Assembly (NCBI RefSeq): GCF_900113115.1
Contig: NZ_FOOF01000001.1
Span: 558,001-622,000, forward strand
From: Duganella sp. CF458
GTDB taxonomy: Bacteria > Pseudomonadota > Gammaproteobacteria > Burkholderiales > Burkholderiaceae_D
Length of the DNA stretch: 64,000 nt
Direction: 5' to 3'
Shown here: positions 36,939 to 47,253 of the stretch, piece after piece
Layout: each line of letters begins with the position of its first letter
Numbering within the stretch: the stretch's first letter is position 1
Notes under the pieces: model-generated
Seen by the model: the letters and a program-made list of their open reading frames with translations, nothing else
The model's database searches: none
What the model was told of the DNA's origin: nothing
Position numbers and translations under genes: made by a program

Positions 36939-38855
36939 TCATGGGCCGCCGCGCAGGCGGGCGCAATCGTATAGGTAGTAGGAATAGGGGTAAGTCCGGT
37001 CGTCGACCCGGGCGATGCCGCCGTCGCCCAGGCGCCAGGTCAGCACCACGAAGTCCAGCAGCGGGTCGCCGCAGACATAGGCCAGGCCGGCCGCGCTTGG
37101 CGCCGGCAGTTGTGCCATGCGGCGCTTGGCCGCGGCAGGATCAAGCTCGCGCACCGCGTCCTTCACGCCAAGCCGCTGCAAGCGCTCCAGCCGACGCGCC
37201 CCTTCCAGCGCAGTGCCGCGATTAAACGCAAGGCCCGCCAGTTGGGTCGACGACACATAGCTTGAACGCTGCAGCAGGAACCAGGTGGCGCGCACATCGT
37301 TTTCCCAATACAGCACGGCATTGCGCGGCAGCAGCGGCAGGAAAGCCGCCTGCACATCGCGCTGCGCCTGTTGCGAGATCGGATAAGCGTAATCCGGCGG
37401 CCCGATGCGCCAACAGGCCGCGCCAGCCAGGCTGGCCACTGCCGCCAGGCAGGCCAGCAGGTAGCGCCCATGCCGGCCCGCGGCCATCCAGTGCCATAAC
37501 AAGCCGAGCAAGCCGACACCGGCCAGCCACAGCGCACCGGTGCGCAGCAGGGTCCAGCCCCAGATGCGCGCCGCAGTATCCTCGATCAGGTGGGGCGCCA
37601 GTGCGCCCGCATCGGTCGCGTGCTTCACCACTTCGGCCAGCCATGCCGCGCCGATGGCCAGCACCAGCGCCGTGAGGGCACGGCAGGTCGAGGCGGAGAG
37701 CGCCAGCGGGGCAGCGCTGCCAAGCTGCCAGCACAAGCCCGCGCCGGCCACGATGGCCAGCACACCGCCGAAGCTGTTGCGCGTCAGCGTGGCGACCACC
37801 AGCGCCAGCAACAGCACGCGCACCACGCCGCCCCGTTGCCAGTAGCTCGCCAGCAGCCAGGCCAGGGCCAGCGCTGCAGCCAGCTGCAACAGCCACAACA
37901 CGCGCCAGGGCTGGGCCTGCATCAGCAGCAGGTTATGGGCCCAACCGGTGCCCAGCCAGCTCGCCAGCAGGCCGATCGCACCGGCAGCGGCCAGGCTGGC
38001 GAAAAAGCGCGCCGGCCGCGCTGCGGCCAAGCGGGCCGCCGTCAGCACCAGGGCGAACGCCACGGCAGTGCGGCTGAGCCATTGGTCGGCATGCCAGGCG
38101 TCCCAGCTGACCAGGGGCGCCAGCCGGGTTACCAGTGCCAGCCACTCGCCATCCATCTCCAGCAGGATACGGTTGAAAGGACTGATGCCGCTGGCGACGC
38201 CGGCCGCCACGCAGGCCGCGCCGCCGAGCAGGCCGCCCAGCAGCAGGATGCGGCCGCGCCCGGCGACGCAGGAAGCGCCGTACAGCAAGGCGACCAGGGC
38301 GGCCCCGGCCGCCATCAGGGGATGCAGCAGCAAGGCCAGGCCCAGCGCCGGCAAACTCCAGGCCCACTTGCCGCGCAGCAGGCTGGCCAGCGCCAGCATG
38401 CTCAACGCTTCGGCAAAGATGCGCGGCGTCGGGAACGGTTCCCCCAAGGTCAAGATGCCTGCCAGGGGCCCGTAGTCGGAGGGCAGCAGGACCAGGCACA
38501 GCATGCCGAACCAGAACGCCAAGCCACGCAGGAAGTTCGCCAGCAGCCAGCCAGCCGCCGCCAGCCACAAGACGCTGCCCAGCATGTACAGCAACAGCCC
38601 CGCGCCCTCGATGCCCAGCAGCGCGATACAGGCCGCGAACCAGGGGCTGAACACGGTATAGGCATCCTGCGAGCCGTACAGGAAGTACAAGTCATTGCGG
38701 AAATTATCGGGGAGCAGCCGACGCAAGGCCTGCACCCCGTACAACCGGCTATCGTGCCATAGCCCGACCCAACGATGCGCCAGCAGCCAGGCTGCGCCCA
38801 GCAGCAGCAACAGCGGCAACTGGCGCCGGTCCCATGCCCGCAGCAGCCGGCTCAT
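36939..38855 (-). CDS. Large membrane protein, paralog of the 39294-41279 product
   Basis: A 638-residue protein with about twelve membrane helices. Near the N terminus is RWVGLWHDSRLYGVQALRRL, with NDLYFLYGSQDAYTVFSP shortly after; the sister protein has [19 protein letters not shown] and [18 protein letters not shown]. The conserved W-HD-RLY loop may hold the catalytic acid of a GT-C glycosyltransferase. The C-terminal soluble part begins near YWENDVRATWFLLQRSSYV. The ATG at 38855 overlaps the gtrA-like stop by 4 bases. Function is inferred from context only. Confidence 0.6.
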   Translation of the reverse strand: MSRLLRAWDRRQLPLLLLLGAAWLLAHRWVGLWHDSRLYGVQALRRLLPDNFRNDLYFLYGSQDAYTVFSPWFAACIALLGIEGAGLLLYMLGSVLWLAAAGWLLANFLRGLAFWFGMLCLVLLPSDYGPLAGILTLGEPFPTPRIFAEALSMLALASLLRGKWAWSLPALGLALLLHPLMAAGAALVALLYGASCVAGRGRILLLGGLLGGAACVAAGVASGISPFNRILLEMDGEWLALVTRLAPLVSWDAWHADQWLSRTAVAFALVLTAARLAAARPARFFASLAAAGAIGLLASWLGTGWAHNLLLMQAQPWRVLWLLQLAAALALAWLLASYWQRGGVVRVLLLALVVATLTRNSFGGVLAIVAGAGLCWQLGSAAPLALSASTCRALTALVLAIGAAWLAEVVKHATDAGALAPHLIEDTAARIWGWTLLRTGALWLAGVGLLGLLWHWMAAGRHGRYLLACLAAVASLAGAACWRIGPPDYAYPISQQAQRDVQAAFLPLLPRNAVLYWENDVRATWFLLQRSSYVSSTQLAGLAFNRGTALEGARRLERLQRLGVKDAVRELDPAAAKRRMAQLPAPSAAGLAYVCGDPLLDFVVLTWRLGDGGIARVDDRTYPYSYYLYDCARLRGGP

Positions 38856-39286
38856 CGGGACTGCGTCCGGGCCGCAGAGAACAGCAACACCTTGCGTGCC
38901 CCGAAGTTGAAGAACAGGATGAAGGCAGCCGCCACCAGCTTGGCCAGCATGTAGGTCAGCCCAAACACTTCGACCAGCAGGCTGATGGCAAAGCCATTCA
39001 GAATCAGGCCTGCGATGCCGATCAGGAAAAAGATGACGAATTCGCGCTGCCATTGCGCCTCGCGGCGGAAATGGAACACCCAGTTGACCGAAATCAGGTA
39101 GTTGCACACCATGCCCAGCAGATAGGACATGCTGGCCGCCAGCAGGTAATGCAAGCCGGCGAAATGGGCCAGCACGAACAAGCCGCCGTAATCCACCACA
39201 AACGCCATGCCGCCGACAAACACATAGCGGATGAACTGGATCAGGCTGTTGGCGCTTGGTGCACCCAGTAGTTTCTTCAACATCAT
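38852..39286 (-). CDS. GtrA-like lipid-linked sugar flippase
   Basis: A 144-residue GtrA family protein with four membrane helices (IQFIRYVFVGGMAFVVDYGG, SYLLGMVCNYLISVNWVFHF, FFNFGARKVLLFS). GtrA proteins move undecaprenyl-phosphate-linked sugars across the inner membrane for O-antigen or teichoic-type modification. It is between two GT-C-like genes; the start overlaps neither but lies 7 bases after the previous stop. A second ATG (39283) is possible. Confidence 0.85.
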   Translation of the reverse strand: MMLKKLLGAPSANSLIQFIRYVFVGGMAFVVDYGGLFVLAHFAGLHYLLAASMSYLLGMVCNYLISVNWVFHFRREAQWQREFVIFFLIGIAGLILNGFAISLLVEVFGLTYMLAKLVAAAFILFFNFGARKVLLFSAARTQSR

Positions 39287-39293
39287 TCGACTT

Positions 39294-41279
39294 TCAGCGC
39301 GACGCATGGCTGGCGCGCAGGCGGGCACAGTCATACAGGAAATAGTGGCGGTCATAGAGCGGGTCGTCGGCCCTGGCAACCGCGAGCTTGCCCAATTCTT
39401 GCGTGAGCACGACGAAGTCCAGCGCGACATCGGCGCAGACATAGGCGATATCATCGGCATTGGCCAGCTTCGGCGAGGCCGGCATACGATTGGTATCGCG
39501 CTGGTACCTGCTCGAATCCACATCGGCGGTGCCCAGGCGTTCCAGCCGGTGCAAGCGGCGCACGCCCTCGATGGCATTGCCGCGATTGAAGACCATGCCA
39601 TAGACCTGCGGATGCGATGCATAGCTGGCGCGCTGCAACACGAACCAGCTGAAACGCACATCGTCTTCCCAGTATACGCTGGCCGGCGCCGGCATCAGCG
39701 GCAGAAAAGCGGCCTGTACGGCGCGCAAGCCCGCTGCGGAAATCTTGATCTGCTCGCTGCTGATGCCGACCTGCCGCAGCCAGAGCGCGCCCGCCGCTGC
39801 CACCCCCACCATGCCGGCGGCAAGCGACCAGGCCAGCAGTTGGCGGCGGCCCGCAGCATGCCAGATGGCCAGCATCAGGACCATGCCCAGCAAGGCATTG
39901 CCCCCCAGTCGCAGCAGGGTCACCGCCCATTGCATGGGGTCGCCGATCTCGACGCCGTAGTTCCAGTAGAGCGCACTCAGCGGGGCGCTGGACTGGGCAT
40001 CGACCCCCGCCACCCAGATCGACAGCACGGCCAGCAGCAGGCCGCAGGCATAGCCGTACAGGCGGTCTGGCAATGGCGCCGGCTGGCCGGCCTGCCAGCA
40101 CAGGATGGCGCAGGCCAGCAGCGTGACCAGGCCGCCATAGCTGTCGCGCGCAAAAATGCCCAGCATGCAGGCGGCCAGCACGAGCTGGAACACGCGGCCG
40201 CGCTGCCAGCATGCGGCAAGCAGCGCGGCCAGGGCGATCACGGACGCCAGTTGCACCAGCCACAAGGCGCGCCACGCCTGAATCTGCAGCAATAAAACGT
40301 TATGGAAGACCGAGGTCCCGAGCCAGGTTGCCAACAAGCCCAGGGCTCCCGTCAGCGCAGCGCAATAATAAAAGCGCGCGCGCCAGCCAGTGGACAGCCA
40401 GGCGGCCGCCAGCACCAGGCTGAAGGCGACGGTGACCCGGCTGGCCACCTCAGTGAAGTTCCAGCGCTCCCAGGTCACCAGGCCGGTCAGGCGGAACACC
40501 CCGGCGTACCATTCCGGATCCATGGTTTGCAGCAAGCGCTGGAAGGGCAGGAAACCCAGTACGGCGCCAGCGCCGGCCACCAGCACGCCCGCCGCCAGCA
40601 GCGGCACCACGCGGCGCGGGTCGTCACTGGCCAGGTAGAGCAAGGCAAACAGCAAGGTCCCCAGCGTCATCAAAGGATGGGTGACCAGCGACAGCGGCAA
40701 CAGCAGCGCCAGCCAGCGCCATTTGCCGCGCAGCAGACAGGCGATGGCAAGCATGCCCAGCGCCTCGGCAAAAATGCGCGGCGTCAGGTAGGGCTCGGCC
40801 AGCGAGATCGCCCTGATCGGGTCGTAATCGGTGGGCAGCAGCAGCAACCAGGCCAACCCCACCCACAACATCGCGCCGCGCAGCAGGCCCGACAGCAAAT
40901 ACCAGGCGGCTGCCAGCCACAGCGCGCTGCCCAGGGCATGCAACAGCTGCGAGCCGGCATCCAGGCCCAGCGCCTGGATAAAGACGCTGTACAAGGGGCT
41001 GAACAGGGTGAACTGGTCCTGCGAACCGAACATGAAGTACAGGTCATGCTCGAACTGGCCGGGATGCAGCAGGCGCAAGGCTTGTGCCGCATACAGCCGG
41101 GTATCATGCCAGATGCCGGCCCATGGCCGGGCATACAGCCAGACGGCCAGCAAGGCCAGCAGCATCAAGCTCTGGCGTGCCCCCCAGCGCGCCGCCAATT
41201 GCAAGGGCGGCGCCAGTGGCTGGGCCGCGCCAGGCGGCCCAGCCGGCGCAGCCGGCAACTGCGGCAACGCCTGCGTCAT
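39294..41279 (-). CDS. Large membrane protein, possible GT-C glycosyltransferase
   Basis: A 661-residue protein, paralogous to the 36939-38855 product along most of its length (shared W-HD-RLY loop, shared [18 protein letters not shown] region and shared soluble tail around [19 protein letters not shown]). About twelve membrane helices. It overlaps the flavoprotein gene by 4 bases and leads directly into the gtrA-like gene, so these proteins should act in one glycan-modification pathway. Two paralogs in one operon suggest two acceptor sites or sugars. I do not recognise a named family. Confidence 0.6.
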   Translation of the reverse strand: MTQALPQLPAAPAGPPGAAQPLAPPLQLAARWGARQSLMLLALLAVWLYARPWAGIWHDTRLYAAQALRLLHPGQFEHDLYFMFGSQDQFTLFSPLYSVFIQALGLDAGSQLLHALGSALWLAAAWYLLSGLLRGAMLWVGLAWLLLLPTDYDPIRAISLAEPYLTPRIFAEALGMLAIACLLRGKWRWLALLLPLSLVTHPLMTLGTLLFALLYLASDDPRRVVPLLAAGVLVAGAGAVLGFLPFQRLLQTMDPEWYAGVFRLTGLVTWERWNFTEVASRVTVAFSLVLAAAWLSTGWRARFYYCAALTGALGLLATWLGTSVFHNVLLLQIQAWRALWLVQLASVIALAALLAACWQRGRVFQLVLAACMLGIFARDSYGGLVTLLACAILCWQAGQPAPLPDRLYGYACGLLLAVLSIWVAGVDAQSSAPLSALYWNYGVEIGDPMQWAVTLLRLGGNALLGMVLMLAIWHAAGRRQLLAWSLAAGMVGVAAAGALWLRQVGISSEQIKISAAGLRAVQAAFLPLMPAPASVYWEDDVRFSWFVLQRASYASHPQVYGMVFNRGNAIEGVRRLHRLERLGTADVDSSRYQRDTNRMPASPKLANADDIAYVCADVALDFVVLTQELGKLAVARADDPLYDRHYFLYDCARLRASHASR

Positions 41280-42844
41280 GCAGCGTTCTTCTCTTCGTGG
41301 TACTCGTCGTCGATGTTAACGTCCCACAGCGCGTCTTTCGACACGTCGCCGGAGGCGATGGCTTGCGCTGCCAGCTTGGCGGTAAGCATCGAATGGTCCT
41401 GGTTGTTATAGCGGTGCATGCCGTTGCGGCCCACCAGGAACAGGTTGCTGATGGTGTCGGTATAGCGGCGCACCACGTCGAACTGGTCGTACGAGCCGAA
41501 GTAAGCCGGATAGGCCTTGGGTACGCGCACCACCGTCCCGTCCAGCACGTTGGTTGCGGTCAGCATGCCGATCTTGGCCAGTTCGGCGGCGCCGAACGCG
41601 ATCAGCGCCTGGTCATTCATCTGCCACAGGTCGTCGTCTTCGTTGCAGAAGTACTCCAGGCCCATCCACATGGTGTCGGCATCCTTGACCAGGTGCGGGC
41701 TCCAGTTGTTGAAGATCTGCAGCCGGCCGATGCGCACGTCCTTTTCCTGGATGTAGATCCAGTTGTCGGGCAGCGCCTCGCCATTGGTGGTCAGCACATC
41801 GGACTTGCGCACCAGCAGGCCGACGGTCAGGAAGTCGCGGTACATCAGGCCATCGGCCACCTTGCGTACCTCGGCCGGCACCTCGTTCATGCCCCGGATC
41901 AGCTCGCGCACCGGCATGGTCGATACCGCATGGGCGCATTCCTGGCGGAAGGGCGCGCCGCTCTGGCGGTCGGTGCCGCTCACGGCCACCACCTTGCCAT
42001 CCTGGGTTTCCAGGCCGGTGACGGCCTGGTTATAGCGGATTTCGCCGCCGCCTTCGGTGATCAGGCGCGCCACTTCCTGCCACATCTGGCCAGGGCCGAA
42101 CTTCGGGTACAGGAACTGTTCGATCAGGCTGGTCTCGGTGCCCTTTTGCGCTACCCCGCCCTTGCGCTGGAAAACTTGCTTGACCGCGTGCCACAGCGCC
42201 TTGCTGATGTTCAAGCCCTTGATGCGCTGCGCGCCCCAGTCGGCGCTGATCTGGTCGCACGGGATGCCCCACACCTTGTGGGTGTAATCCTTGAAGAAGG
42301 TTTCATACAACTCGCGCCCGAAGCGGTTGATCATGAAGTCTTCCAGGTTCTTTTCCGGCCGGCGCGGGAACAGCATGATCCAGCCGTAGGTCACCGCCAC
42401 CTTGGTCAGGCGCCACAGGCCCAGCTTGCCGGCCGTGGCCGCGTTCATCTTGATCGGGTAGTCGAAGAAGCGGCGCAGGAAGAAGATGCGCGACAGGCGC
42501 GAACGCACCAGCATGCGGCGGTCGTCGTCGCTGTCCAGCGCGCCGCCAGCCACCTGCACCGAGGTTTTCTGGTTCTGGTAGGTCAGGTCGAGCGAGGCGT
42601 TGGCCGCGGCGTCGATCGGCAGGATGTCCTGCCACCAGTTCATGACCCAGTCGGACTTGGAAAAGAAGCGGTGGCCGCCCAGGTCCATGCGGTTGCCATT
42701 ATGACAAACGGTACGGGAAATTCCGCCGACTTCGTCGCTGGCTTCCAGCACGATCGGGCGGATATTCGTTGTCCTGATCAATTCCAGTGCCGCAGTCAAG
42801 CCTGCCGGTCCCGCCCCAATGATGACGGCTTGTTGCTGCCCCAT
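41276..42844 (-). CDS. NAD(P)/FAD-dependent oxidoreductase of the UDP-galactopyranose-mutase-like group
   Basis: A 522-residue flavoprotein. The N terminus carries the FAD motif [17 protein letters not shown] and the GGISRTV and [14 protein letters not shown] segments shared by UDP-galactopyranose mutase and related amine-oxidase-fold enzymes; the C-terminal FAD contact is [19 protein letters not shown]. In this group the enzyme is often found with glycosyltransferases and GtrA-like flippases. It may make a furanose sugar (such as UDP-galactofuranose) for the two downstream GT-C-like proteins; that substrate is an inference. AAGGAAAA precedes the ATG at 42844. Confidence 0.82.
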   Translation of the reverse strand: MGQQQAVIIGAGPAGLTAALELIRTTNIRPIVLEASDEVGGISRTVCHNGNRMDLGGHRFFSKSDWVMNWWQDILPIDAAANASLDLTYQNQKTSVQVAGGALDSDDDRRMLVRSRLSRIFFLRRFFDYPIKMNAATAGKLGLWRLTKVAVTYGWIMLFPRRPEKNLEDFMINRFGRELYETFFKDYTHKVWGIPCDQISADWGAQRIKGLNISKALWHAVKQVFQRKGGVAQKGTETSLIEQFLYPKFGPGQMWQEVARLITEGGGEIRYNQAVTGLETQDGKVVAVSGTDRQSGAPFRQECAHAVSTMPVRELIRGMNEVPAEVRKVADGLMYRDFLTVGLLVRKSDVLTTNGEALPDNWIYIQEKDVRIGRLQIFNNWSPHLVKDADTMWMGLEYFCNEDDDLWQMNDQALIAFGAAELAKIGMLTATNVLDGTVVRVPKAYPAYFGSYDQFDVVRRYTDTISNLFLVGRNGMHRYNNQDHSMLTAKLAAQAIASGDVSKDALWDVNIDDEYHEEKNAA

Positions 42845-42874
42845 ACAACTTTTCCTTCAAGTTAATTCATAAGA

Positions 42875-42909
42875 TAAAAAGCCACTGCCCGCAAAACAGG
42901 CAATGGCTT
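42875..42909 (-). terminator. Rho-independent terminator after the DUF2214 gene
   Basis: On the minus strand AAGCCATTGCC and GGCAGTGGCTT form an 11-base stem with one mismatch around a short loop, followed by TTTTT. It lies 67 bases after the DUF2214 stop and separates it from the UGM-like operon. Confidence 0.75.
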
Positions 42910-42975
42910 CCGGAATTTTACCTTGCGGAAATTATTAATGCTATAAGCGGGACTTGAATTGTGGCGTGGAACACA

Positions 42976-43428
42976 TCAGACGTAGCCGTAGCCGCGCGCC
43001 ATGGCGGCGGCAGCCAGCGGCAGCAAGGCGAAAATATGGATTTCAGTCATCAGGGTTTTGCGGACCGAGCGGATCTCCAGCTCTTCCGGCGAGAAGCCGG
43101 CATCGGCCGCTTGCGCCTTGCGCCAGCGCAGGAAGGCGCGGGTCGGCTTGATCGACAGCAGGCCAATGATGGCGAACAGCACCACCTTGGTCCAAAACAC
43201 ATGGTTATGCAAATAGAACGCCGAACCCTTGGCGCCGAAGAATACGCGCAGGAAACCGATTGCCACCAGCGACAGCGACATGAGGCCGAGCGCGACATCG
43301 TATTTGGCCGCCAGTGGCACGGCCGGCGGCTGCATGCCCGGCCGCACCAGCACCAGCTGGGCCGTGATGGCCGCGGCAATGCCGAAGGCCAGCAGGTGAT
43401 GCACGATCGCCAGCAGCAAGTCGACCAT
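42976..43428 (-). CDS. DUF2214 family membrane protein
   Basis: A 150-residue protein with four membrane helices (LLLAIVHHLLAFGIAAAITA, ALGLMSLSLVAIGFLRVFFG, HVFWTKVVLFAIIGLLSIKP). Conserved histidines in HHLLAFG and HNHVFW recall heme- or metal-binding membrane proteins of the DUF2214 family. It is translated from ATG at 43428, with AAGGAG upstream, and follows maeB by 11 bases. No function is established. Confidence 0.82.
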   Translation of the reverse strand: MVDLLLAIVHHLLAFGIAAAITAQLVLVRPGMQPPAVPLAAKYDVALGLMSLSLVAIGFLRVFFGAKGSAFYLHNHVFWTKVVLFAIIGLLSIKPTRAFLRWRKAQAADAGFSPEELEIRSVRKTLMTEIHIFALLPLAAAAMARGYGYV

Positions 43429-43439
43429 CGGCGTGCTCC

Positions 43440-45755
43440 TTAGGCGCGTTCGGACACCGCGTCCACCACGCACAGCGCCGTCATGTTGACGATGCGGCGC
43501 ACGGTGGCGGACGGGGTCAGGATGTGCACCGGCGCGGCGCAGCCGAGCAGGATCGGGCCGATCGCGATGCCGTTGCCGGCCGCGGTCTTGACCAGGTTGT
43601 AGGCAATGTTGGCGGCGTCGATGTTCGGCATCACCAGCAGGTTGGCGTCCTGCTTCAGGGTGGTGGTCGGCAACAGCTTGTGGCGGAACTTGGTGTCGAG
43701 CGCAGTGTCGCCGTGCATTTCGCCGTCCACTTCCAGTTCCGGCGCGCGCTGGCGCACCAGCTCCAGCGCGGCGCGCATCTTCTGCGCCGACTCGCTGTTG
43801 GAAGAACCGAAGTTGGAGTGCGACAGCAGGGCTGCGCGCGGCACCAGGCCGAAGCGCTTCATTTCTTCCGCAGCCATGATGGTGATGGCGGCCACTTCGT
43901 TGGCGTTCGGGTTTTCGTTGACGTGGGTGTCGACCATGCACAGCTGGCGCTCAGGCAGCACCAGGATGTTCATCGCCGCGTACACGCAGGCGCCAGGACG
44001 CTTGCCCAGCACCTGGTCGATGTAGTGCAGGTGCAGCTGGGTGGTGCCGAAGGTACCGCAGATCATGCCGTCGGCATCGCCCTTCTTGATCATCATGGCG
44101 CCGATCAGCGAATGGCGGCGGCGCATTTCCAGCTTGGCGTATTCCTGCGTCACGCCCTTGCGCGCGGTCAGCTCGTAGTATGCCTGCCAGTATTCGCGGT
44201 AACGCTCGTCGAAGTCCGGGTTGATCACGTCGTAGTCGACGCCCTGCTTCAGGCGCAGGCCGAATTTCTGCACGCGCGCATCCAGCACGGCCGGACGTCC
44301 GACCAGGATCGGGCGCGCCAGCTTTTCGTCGACCACCACCTGCACCGCGCGCAGCACGCGTTCTTCTTCGCCTTCGGCGTAGACGATGCGCTTCATTTCC
44401 GGCGGGGTCTTCTTGGCCACCGAGAACACCGGCTTCATGAAGGTGCCGGAACGGTAGACGAATTGCTGCAGGCTGTCAGCGTAGGCTTCCAGGTCCTTGA
44501 TCGGGCGGGTCGCCACGCCCGAATCGGCGGCGGCCTTGGCCACGGCCGGCGCGATCTTGGTCAGCAGGCGCGGGTCGAACGGCATCGGGATCAGATATTC
44601 CGGGCCGAAGGCCAGGTTGGCGATGCCGTAGGTGGTGGCGACGATGTCCGACTGCTCGGCGTGGGCCAGGTCGGCAATCGCGTGCACCACGGCGATTTCC
44701 ATTTCGCGGGTGATGGTGCTGGCGCCGCTATCGAGCGCGCCGCGGAAGATGTAAGGGAAGCACAGCACGTTGTTGACCTGGTTCGGATAGTCCGAACGGC
44801 CGGTGCAGATGATGGCGTCGCCGCGCACGGCTTTCACGTCTTCCGGCAGGATCTCCGGATTCGGGTTGGCCAGCGCCAGGATCAGCGGGTTGGGCGCCAT
44901 CTCCTTGACCATGTCCTGTTTCAGCACGCCGCCGGCCGACAGGCCGAGGAAGATGTCGGCGCCGGCAATGCATTCGGCCAGGGTGCGGTGCGGGGTCTCG
45001 CGTGCGAAGCGCTCCTTGTCCGGGTCCATCAGCTCGGCACGGCCTTGGTAGACCACGCCGGCCAGGTCGGTGACCAGGATGTTCTCGATCGGGAAGCCGA
45101 GGTCGACGATCAGGTCGAGGCAGGCCAGGGCCGCCGCGCCCGCGCCGGACACCACCAGCTTGACGTTCTTGATGTCCTTGCCGATGTACTTCAAGCCGTT
45201 CAGGATGGCGGCGCCGACGATGATGGCGGTGCCATGCTGGTCGTCGTGGAAGACCGGGATCTTCATCTTCTCGCGCAGCTTGCGCTCGATGTAGAAGCAC
45301 TCGGGGGCCTTGATGTCTTCCAGGTTGATGCCACCAAAGGTCGGCTCCAGCGAGGCGATGATGTCGACCAGCTTGTCCGGGTCCTGCTCGTTGATCTCGA
45401 TGTCGAATACGTCGATGCCGGCGAACTTCTTGAACAGCACGCCCTTGCCTTCCATCACCGGCTTGGACGCCAGCGGGCCGATATTGCCCAGGCCCAGCAC
45501 GGCGGTGCCGTTGGAGATCACGGCCACCAGGTTGCCGCGCGCGGTGTACTTATAGGAATTGGCCGGGTCGATGACGATTTCTTCGCAAGGCGCCGCCACG
45601 CCCGGGGAATAGGCCAGCGCCAGGTCGCGCTGGTTGGTCAGTTGCTTGGTGGGGGAGACGCTGATCTTGCCTGGCTTGGGGCACTCATGGTACTCAAGCG
45701 CGGCGGCGCGCAGTTGTTGACGAAGTTCTTCTTTCTTGTCAGATCCCGAATCCAT
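43440..45755 (-). CDS. maeB: NADP-dependent malic enzyme with phosphotransacetylase domain
   Basis: A 771-residue two-domain protein of the MaeB type. The malic enzyme part (about residues 1-430) decarboxylates malate to pyruvate: [45 protein letters not shown] and the NADP fold [14 protein letters not shown]. The C-terminal part (about 440-771) is a phosphate-acetyltransferase-like domain (GSAKR-type EAEEMKRFG and [14 protein letters not shown]) that is regulatory in MaeB. It supplies NADPH and pyruvate. Confidence 0.97.
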   Translation of the reverse strand: MDSGSDKKEELRQQLRAAALEYHECPKPGKISVSPTKQLTNQRDLALAYSPGVAAPCEEIVIDPANSYKYTARGNLVAVISNGTAVLGLGNIGPLASKPVMEGKGVLFKKFAGIDVFDIEINEQDPDKLVDIIASLEPTFGGINLEDIKAPECFYIERKLREKMKIPVFHDDQHGTAIIVGAAILNGLKYIGKDIKNVKLVVSGAGAAALACLDLIVDLGFPIENILVTDLAGVVYQGRAELMDPDKERFARETPHRTLAECIAGADIFLGLSAGGVLKQDMVKEMAPNPLILALANPNPEILPEDVKAVRGDAIICTGRSDYPNQVNNVLCFPYIFRGALDSGASTITREMEIAVVHAIADLAHAEQSDIVATTYGIANLAFGPEYLIPMPFDPRLLTKIAPAVAKAAADSGVATRPIKDLEAYADSLQQFVYRSGTFMKPVFSVAKKTPPEMKRIVYAEGEEERVLRAVQVVVDEKLARPILVGRPAVLDARVQKFGLRLKQGVDYDVINPDFDERYREYWQAYYELTARKGVTQEYAKLEMRRRHSLIGAMMIKKGDADGMICGTFGTTQLHLHYIDQVLGKRPGACVYAAMNILVLPERQLCMVDTHVNENPNANEVAAITIMAAEEMKRFGLVPRAALLSHSNFGSSNSESAQKMRAALELVRQRAPELEVDGEMHGDTALDTKFRHKLLPTTTLKQDANLLVMPNIDAANIAYNLVKTAAGNGIAIGPILLGCAAPVHILTPSATVRRIVNMTALCVVDAVSERA

Positions 45756-45794
45756 GCTGTACTGCCCCTTCTATCCTGTGTCCGAAAGCTTCCG

Positions 45795-45822
45795 ATTCTA
45801 GCAGATAGAGTGGTTGCTCTAA
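45795..45822 (-). promoter_or_regulatory. Candidate promoter of maeB
   Basis: On the minus strand TTAGAG (45822-45817), 16 bases and TAGAAT (45800-45795). Around the -35, TAGAG-N6-CTCTA (45806-45821) forms a small palindrome that could be an operator. It lies 40 bases before the maeB start. Confidence 0.4.
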
Positions 45823-45925
45823 CGTAGGTATTTTTACCAATGCCGAATTTTCATCGGTTTCCATTGCCTTTCAATCAAGAATCATTCTGCTTGGCGCGAT
45901 TTTTCCGCAGAACAAGTTAATAAAC

Positions 45926-45941
45926 TGTCGCCCGGGCGACA
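45926..45941. promoter_or_regulatory. 16-base perfect palindrome in the maeB/46081 intergenic region
   Basis: TGTCGCCCGGGCGACA is fully palindromic. It is about 170 bases before maeB and 140 bases before the small gene, in an otherwise AT-rich 325-base gap. It may be a regulator site or a small hairpin. Confidence 0.45.
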
Positions 45942-46018
45942 ATGCTGACTTGCGGCACGAAACCTTAAAATCTTGTTGCGCTAAATCGTGATTGCTTGGA
46001 ATTTTCGGCGAAAGCAAC

Positions 46019-46047
46019 TTTACATATAGCATTTTCCTGCATAGACT
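46019..46047 (+). promoter_or_regulatory. Promoter of the small membrane protein gene
   Basis: TTTACA (46019-46024), 17 bases and TAGACT (46042-46047), a good sigma-70 match, 33 bases before the ATG at 46081. It may also drive thiL. Confidence 0.55.
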
Positions 46048-46080
46048 GGGTTTACTGGCACTTAACGGAAGGAAAACACC

Positions 46081-46275
46081 ATGCGCAATGCACTCTGGCA
46101 TTCCTGGTCCCGACTGTCCGGCGTCCTGTTCCCTGCGACTGCCGTCGCCCTTTTCTTCACCCCGCAAGATTCCGGCTATGTTGCCTTGTTGGCAACGGCC
46201 GCACTGGCCTCCGGTGGCACCTGGATTTACTTGCGCGATAAGCCAAACAAGGACGAAGCCGGGGTGCCCCGCTAG
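46081..46275 (+). CDS. Small membrane protein of unknown function
   Basis: A 64-residue protein with two predicted membrane segments (LSGVLFPATAVALFF and GYVALLATAALASGGTWIYL) and a charged C-terminus (RDKPNKDEAG). A good ribosome-binding site (GGAAGGAA) precedes the ATG. I do not recognise a family. It lies 9 bases before thiL and probably shares its mRNA. Confidence 0.65.
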   Translation: MRNALWHSWSRLSGVLFPATAVALFFTPQDSGYVALLATAALASGGTWIYLRDKPNKDEAGVPR

Positions 46276-46284
46276 AATGGCGGG

Positions 46285-47250
46285 ATGCTTTCCGAATTCG
46301 ACCTGATCAAACAATACTTCGTGCGTCCCTTGCCGGGACGCGCAGCACTTGGCATCGGCGACGATTGCGCCCTGCTGGCCCCGTCGCCAGGGATGCAGAC
46401 CGCCATTTCCTCCGACATGCTGGTCGAGGGGCGGCATTTTTTTGCCGGCGAAGCGCCGCAGCGCCTGGGCCACAAGTGCCTGGCAGTCAACCTGTCCGAC
46501 CTGGCCGCCATGGGTGCCCGTCCGGTTGCCTTCACGCTCGCCCTGGCCCTGCCGGCCGCCGACCGCGCCTGGCTGGAGGGCTTCTCGCGCGGCCTGTTCG
46601 CGCTGGCCGATGCGCATGGCTGTGAACTGATCGGCGGCGATACCACCAAGGGGCCGCTGAATCTCTGCATCACCGTATTCGGCGAAGTGGCGCCGGGGCG
46701 CGCCTTGCGCCGCAGCGCCGCCCGTGCCGGCGACGATGTGTGGGTGTCCGGTACCCTGGGCGATGCGCGCCTGGCCCTGGCCGGCTACCGGGGCGAACTG
46801 GCGCTGCCGGCCGACGCCCAGGCAGCCGCCGGCACGCGCATGCATATGCCGACGCCGCGCGTGGCGCTGGGCGTGATGCTGGCCGAGCGCGGGCTGGCGC
46901 ATGCCGCCATCGATATCTCGGATGGACTGGCGGGCGACCTGGGCCACATCCTCGAAAAATCCCGCGTGGGTGCGACGCTGAACGCTGACGCCCTGCCGGC
47001 TGGCCCGGTGCTGGCAACCCAGCACGTGGCGCTGCGCCGCGCTTTCACGGCCGCCGGCGGCGACGACTATGAGATCTGTTTTACCGCGACCGCAGCGAAC
47101 CGCGAGGCGATCCTGGCCGCGGGTGCCGCCTGCGGCACACCGGTCACGCGCATCGGGCGCATCGAAGATGCAGCCGGCCTGCGCTGGACCGATGCCGGCG
47201 GCGCACCGCTGGCGCTGGAGCTGTCCAGCTTTGACCATTTCACCACCTGA
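46285..47250 (+). CDS. thiL: Thiamine-monophosphate kinase
   Basis: A 321-residue enzyme that phosphorylates thiamine monophosphate to the active cofactor. PurM-like fold with IGDDCALLAP, AISSDMLVEGRHF, GHKCLAVNLSDLAAMGARP and DISDGLAGDLGHILEKS. It makes the cofactor needed by the transketolase-like pair. The next gene starts 3 bases after its stop. Confidence 0.96.
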   Translation: MLSEFDLIKQYFVRPLPGRAALGIGDDCALLAPSPGMQTAISSDMLVEGRHFFAGEAPQRLGHKCLAVNLSDLAAMGARPVAFTLALALPAADRAWLEGFSRGLFALADAHGCELIGGDTTKGPLNLCITVFGEVAPGRALRRSAARAGDDVWVSGTLGDARLALAGYRGELALPADAQAAAGTRMHMPTPRVALGVMLAERGLAHAAIDISDGLAGDLGHILEKSRVGATLNADALPAGPVLATQHVALRRAFTAAGGDDYEICFTATAANREAILAAGAACGTPVTRIGRIEDAAGLRWTDAGGAPLALELSSFDHFTT

Positions 47251-47253
47251 ACC

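Noticed and set aside
38852..39661. Longer version of the GtrA-like protein starting at 39661
   Set aside because: The extra N-terminal part lies antisense-free but inside the coding frame of the preceding membrane protein and has low-complexity composition; the conserved GtrA start is at 39286.
45756..46300. TPP riboswitch ahead of thiL
   Set aside because: No CTGAGA and ACCTGAT-type pairing was recognised in the leader. thiL is preceded by a small gene with its own promoter.
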